Assembly (NCBI GenBank): GCA_048465415.1
Contig: DBFWLO010000022.1
Span: 62,001-126,000 of the forward strand
Source: Scatosoma sp048465415
GTDB taxonomy: Bacteria > Bacillota > Clostridia > Christensenellales > Borkfalkiaceae
DNA: 64,000 bases
Direction: 5' to 3'
In this document: positions 60,988 to 64,000 of the stretch, in pieces
How positions within the stretch are numbered: position 1 is the first letter of the stretch
Layout: each line of letters starts with the position of its first letter
Made by a program: the position numbers and the translations under genes
The notes under the pieces: model-generated
The model's input: the letters and a program-made list of their open reading frames with translations, nothing else
Told to the model about the DNA's origin: nothing
Databases searched by the model: none

Positions 60988-61817
60988 TTTCCCTCCGCTG
61001 ACGGCGCCGTCTTGTTCTTGTGAATGTATCTGTATTCGTTCGGCGTCATACCCAGGACTTTTTTGAACGCGTAATGAAAATTTTTAATATCCGAAAAGCC
61101 GATGGCTTCGCTGATCTCCACGATCGTCTTATTTGTTTCGACGAGATATCTGCATCCTTGTTCTATCCGATAGCGCAGGAGGTATTCGATGACGGAAGTT
61201 TTTCTTTCCTTGCGGAATATCTTTTGCAAGTATCCGCTTGTGAGTCCCACGTGACTCGCCACGTCTCCGAGCTTTAACCGCTTAGAATAGTTATCCGCGA
61301 TGAATTTCACCGCCATCATGACGTAAGCGAGGTTGCGATTTTTGCTCGGTTTGCTGTTCACGCCCGCCTCGTACATGCGCGCAAGGTCGGTGAGGAGAAA
61401 GTATAAGCACCCCTTCACCGCACCGTCGCAAAACGCGTCCCGCGTCTCGTATTCTTTCCGCGCTCTGCTTATCGTCGCGGGAATCGCGGGACAGCCAAGC
61501 GTATTGAAGGGAGTGATCGGCTGAAATACCGAATAGTCGAAATCCAGAAAGCTCTTTAAAAATATAATGTTTATCAGCCGAAACTCGTTTTCCTCGCAGG
61601 TGGGGCGAATGGAGTGTTCGCTTTCGTCCGAGATAATAAAAAGATCCCCCTGCTTTAAATTGATGGTTTCGTAGTTTAGTTTTTGTACCGCCGTACCGTG
61701 TTCCACGTAGACAAGCTCGACGAATTCGTGGCTGTGTTTGAGTACGGATTCGTAGCCGACGCTGTCCACGACGGCGTATTTCTTTTCCGACTCGAACATT
61801 TTTATATTGAAGATCAT
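60984..61817 (-). CDS. AraC-family transcriptional regulator within the 22-kb operon
   Basis: A 277-aa regulator with an N-terminal cupin-like sensor (VLKHSHEFVELVYVEHGTAV near residue 26; GDLFIISDESEHSI). The C-terminal AraC domain has LKLGDVASHVGLTSGYLQKI and IVEISEAIGFSDIKNFHYAF. It is the second gene of the operon, overlapping both the GH78-like gene before it and the permease after it by 4 bp, so it controls its own transcript. Direct repeats at 63881-63894 upstream of the operon promoter are candidate sites. Likely an activator responding to the imported sugar. Confidence 0.9.
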   Translation of the reverse strand: MIFNIKMFESEKKYAVVDSVGYESVLKHSHEFVELVYVEHGTAVQKLNYETINLKQGDLFIISDESEHSIRPTCEENEFRLINIIFLKSFLDFDYSVFQPITPFNTLGCPAIPATISRARKEYETRDAFCDGAVKGCLYFLLTDLARMYEAGVNSKPSKNRNLAYVMMAVKFIADNYSKRLKLGDVASHVGLTSGYLQKIFRKERKTSVIEYLLRYRIEQGCRYLVETNKTIVEISEAIGFSDIKNFHYAFKKVLGMTPNEYRYIHKNKTAPSAEGK

Positions 61818-63787
61818 GAACAGTCAACTTCCTTTTTCTTTTGCGGCTCTATTCTGTACGTATTGCCGCCCAGTTCCAGCGTACCGTACATGCGGTCGCT
61901 GTAAACGGAGATTTTGTCTTTGGTCATGGAAATTTTCACGCTTCCTTCCGCCAGCGGCAGTTCCGCCTCAAAACTATCCAGTCCCGCAAGACAGGGCTTT
62001 AAAAGAAATTCCCCTTTCGCGGGCGCGAGTCCTACGATATATTTCCCGATCAGATACAGCGGGCTGGCGCCCCAGGCGTGACATAAACTTTTTCCGTATT
62101 TTCTCCCGTACATCGCGTACTTTTCCCGTCCTTTCTCCCGACAATCGTAAGCCTCCCAAAAGGTTGTGGCGCCCTCTTCCAGCATACCGCCCCAATACTT
62201 TCTAATCTCTTGCAGGACATATACCTGCTCCCCAAGCTGACAAAGCGCGGAAAACTCGTAAAATTTCATGTACGGCGTCGTAATGGGCGGCACCGCGTCG
62301 TTTTTGAGGACGTTTTCTTTGATGTATTCTTTTCGTTCTTTTCCGCAAACGTCGTAAAGCACGGCGAACATATTGGGGTACCTTAAAATTTTTCCGTCGG
62401 GTTTTCCGTCTTTCAGGGAATAGACGTAGGCCTTTCGTTCCTCATTCCAAAACATATTCAGCTTTTCCGTCTTTTCCTTCCAAAGTTCCCTATACGCGGC
62501 TGCTCTGTTCGTTTCCCCGAACGCTTCGCTCAGTTCCGCGCAGTTTTTCAAAGCAACGATCATGAGGATCTGTTCAAAACAGACCTCTCCGCTATTGTCG
62601 AGTTCCGCCCAATCGACGAATACCCAATCCTCCTTTCTCGAATCGACAAAACCGTTTTCGTCCGTTCTTCCGAGCACGTAATCCATTATTTCGTATGTCT
62701 TTTTCAGGTTTTCCCTGACAAAAGACTCGTCGCCCGTATACCGATAATAATCGTACATTCCCATGATCCAGAAAAAGGAATAGTCCATGATATGATTGAG
62801 ATACAGATCGAAAGGAGACTTTCCGAACAGCGCCCGCATCGTTCTTTTGATCACGTCTTTATCGAAATAACTGTAATAGTGCATAAGATAGGCCTGATAG
62901 GCGTCGCCCGACCAGATCCACCTGTCCCGCTTGACGCCGTCGATGAGAAATTCCCGCGTATTCAAAAACAGCGTATATTCCGCGACCTCGTAGATACGAT
63001 TGATCAGCTCGTCGCTGCACCTGAAAAAACTTCTCTTTTCCATCGGCAGGTATTGAAAGAGCGCGGAGATTTCTTTAAATGTCAGCTCGTCCGCCGTCAC
63101 GTAACGGAACGCCTTCGCCGCTTTCGTGGTAAAAGTATCGCCGGCACGCTTCCAATCTGCGGAAAGAAGCTCGCAGTCCTTTGTATCCTCCGCCTCGTAC
63201 AGGCTTTCCCCGTAATACACGACGGGACGCTTACCCGCGACGGCGCCGGAAAATCGGACGCAGGCAAAGAGTTCCCGCCCGAAATCGTAAATCAGCCTCC
63301 CGTTGCGGCGAATGACTTTTACGGGCTTTTTTTCCTCGACGGCAAGACGGACGCGATTGGGCGTAGAACGCCTCCGCATCAGCTCGTTGTCCGTCTTGGC
63401 GGGGAGATAGGTGTGATCGTTGCAAGTCACCGCCCAAGTTTCATCGGAATTTATCTCTTTTCCCTCTATGTAAACGCAGGGGATTCCCTTATCGTTGTAT
63501 ACGCTGACGACGATTTCGCTGCGGCCGCTTTCTATTTTCACTCTGCCCTTGAAATCGTAAACGTATTTTCCGTTTATCTGCACATTGAACTTGCCCTCGG
63601 CTCTTATGCGTATTATTTCGGAGACCGAAAGCTCCACGTTTTTGATAAACTTGACGTTTTTATAGCAGGAGTACAGCTTCCAGAACGGAGGAATGAATAC
63701 GTCTCTTTCATACCGATTCGCCATAAATTTGTTCGCGGTTTCTATCTCAAAGTCATCGGGATACCATATCCATTTCGCTCTTGACAT
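61814..63787 (-). CDS. GH78-like alpha-L-rhamnosidase family protein
   Basis: A 657-aa cytoplasmic protein, first gene of the 22-kb operon. The ATG at 63787 is used (AGGTGAG upstream); a GTG two codons earlier overlaps that site. N-terminal sandwiches (SRAKWIWYPDDFEIETANKF; NGRLIYDFGRELFACVRFSG) precede an (alpha/alpha)6 barrel. The barrel has REFLIDGVKRDRWIWSGDAY near 290, matching the GH78 pattern 'CPxRDExxGWxGD' with changes. EEGATTFWEAYDCREKGREK and SLCHAWGASPLYLIGKYIVG follow. It lacks the cysteine-proline of the signature and is short for GH78, like the protein at 11467, which shares the layout. It probably removes a terminal deoxy sugar such as rhamnose from imported oligosaccharides. 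Confidence 0.82.
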   Translation of the reverse strand: MSRAKWIWYPDDFEIETANKFMANRYERDVFIPPFWKLYSCYKNVKFIKNVELSVSEIIRIRAEGKFNVQINGKYVYDFKGRVKIESGRSEIVVSVYNDKGIPCVYIEGKEINSDETWAVTCNDHTYLPAKTDNELMRRRSTPNRVRLAVEEKKPVKVIRRNGRLIYDFGRELFACVRFSGAVAGKRPVVYYGESLYEAEDTKDCELLSADWKRAGDTFTTKAAKAFRYVTADELTFKEISALFQYLPMEKRSFFRCSDELINRIYEVAEYTLFLNTREFLIDGVKRDRWIWSGDAYQAYLMHYYSYFDKDVIKRTMRALFGKSPFDLYLNHIMDYSFFWIMGMYDYYRYTGDESFVRENLKKTYEIMDYVLGRTDENGFVDSRKEDWVFVDWAELDNSGEVCFEQILMIVALKNCAELSEAFGETNRAAAYRELWKEKTEKLNMFWNEERKAYVYSLKDGKPDGKILRYPNMFAVLYDVCGKERKEYIKENVLKNDAVPPITTPYMKFYEFSALCQLGEQVYVLQEIRKYWGGMLEEGATTFWEAYDCREKGREKYAMYGRKYGKSLCHAWGASPLYLIGKYIVGLAPAKGEFLLKPCLAGLDSFEAELPLAEGSVKISMTKDKISVYSDRMYGTLELGGNTYRIEPQKKKEVDCS

Positions 63788-63801
63788 GCTCACCTCAAAG
63801 C

Positions 63802-63816
63802 GTATCGTTTCGATAC
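63802..63816. promoter_or_regulatory. Short palindrome in the operon leader
   Basis: GTATCG-TTT-CGATAC lies between the promoter and the GH78-like start codon. Could be an operator for a dimeric regulator; no direct evidence. Confidence 0.3.
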
Positions 63817-63833
63817 CTGTCTTTCATAACAAT

Positions 63834-63862
63834 ACTCTAACATACTTTTTTCGCTTTTTCAA
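63834..63862 (-). promoter_or_regulatory. Promoter of the 22-kb operon
   Basis: Minus strand: TTGAAA (63862-63857), a 17-bp spacer, TAGAGT (63839-63834). The -10 is imperfect, as expected for an activated promoter, and lies about 47 bases upstream of the first gene. Confidence 0.45.
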
Positions 63863-63880
63863 TAGTAAAAAAAGAGCCAA

Positions 63881-63894
63881 AATCTTAAATCTTA
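63881..63894. repeat. Tandem 7-bp direct repeat upstream of the operon promoter
   Basis: AATCTTA repeated twice without a gap, 18 bp upstream of the -35 of the 22-kb operon. AraC-family sites are often direct repeats, and this position matches that of the boxes at the other two AraC loci. The rest of the sequence to 64000 is AT-rich with no gene. Confidence 0.45.
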
Positions 63895-64000
63895 CAATTT
63901 TTATTCGACGTTCGTAAGGAGCTGAATATTGCAAAAATACTGTCATATTTCGCTCGTTTTTCCTTGAAAACAGTCTAAAAAATCACATCCAAATGGTAAA

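Noticed and set aside
1..64000. CRISPR arrays, tRNA or rRNA genes, integrase/att sites
   Set aside because: No regularly spaced repeats, no cloverleaf or rRNA-like sequence, and no integrase were recognised on reading both strands.

Overview
The window looks like a carbohydrate-utilisation region of an uncultured, probably gut-associated member of the Clostridia (Bacillota). I infer this from GGAGG-type ribosome binding sites, TTGACA/TATAAT promoters with 17-bp spacers, single-ATPase-type sugar ABC importers, lipoprotein signal peptides and a decayed IS110 element. No rRNA, tRNA or CRISPR array was seen, and genus or species cannot be assigned.

Layout. (1) 1-7541: minus-strand operon encoding a lipoprotein with four CBM9/DOMON-like repeats and a very large secreted NPCBM plus GH36-like protein, which runs off the left edge. 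A divergent AraC-type regulator follows (7565-8512). (2) 8513-11466: decayed DNA holding a broken secreted glycosidase-like gene, an IS110 transposase remnant and scraps of an XRE-type regulator. (3) 11467-31826: a long minus-strand array. Its upstream part (31826 down to 16898) encodes a DapA/NanA-like aldolase, a sialidase-fold protein, a sugar-binding lipoprotein with two permeases, a GH43-like lipoprotein, a 1315-aa multidomain lipoprotein, an HpaI-type aldolase, an SGNH hydrolase and a Gfo/Idh/MocA oxidoreductase. A second promoter then drives a 48-aa protein and an 851-aa secreted protein, followed by an RpiB-like isomerase and a GH78-like enzyme. (4) 31953-36903: an AraC-type regulator, a GH3 enzyme and, convergently, a DUF4965/GtaA-like protein. 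(5) 37325-40822: two housekeeping-type genes, AlkC-like DNA alkylation repair and a UvrD/PcrA-like helicase. (6) 41143-63787: a 22-kb minus-strand operon encoding a GH78-like enzyme, an AraC regulator, two permeases, a binding lipoprotein, a BIG2-repeat surface protein, an (alpha/alpha)6-barrel lipoprotein, a GH65 phosphorylase, a small lectin-like surface protein and two giant CBM32/FIVAR surface proteins, closed by an intrinsic terminator.

How it fits together. Each locus pairs secreted or lipid-anchored binding and cleaving proteins with an importer and cytoplasmic enzymes (GH78, GH3, GH65, aldolases, oxidoreductase, isomerase), under a local AraC-family regulator. No importer ATPase is encoded, so a shared ATPase elsewhere is likely.

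Most interesting signal. Four promoters (16741, 31826, 36903 on minus; 32814 on plus) carry a 19-bp box of consensus TATCAAAAAATGAGATAAA. It ends exactly 17 bp upstream of the -35 hexamer and 41 bp upstream of the -10 each time. One copy also fills exactly the 17-bp spacer of the divergent promoter of the AraC gene at 31953, whose mRNA would be leaderless. The other two AraC-linked promoters have different repeated sequences at about the same distance. A second signal is a shared C-terminal tail (Gly-Cys-x-Ser, hydrophobic stretch, basic end) on four surface proteins of the 22-kb operon.
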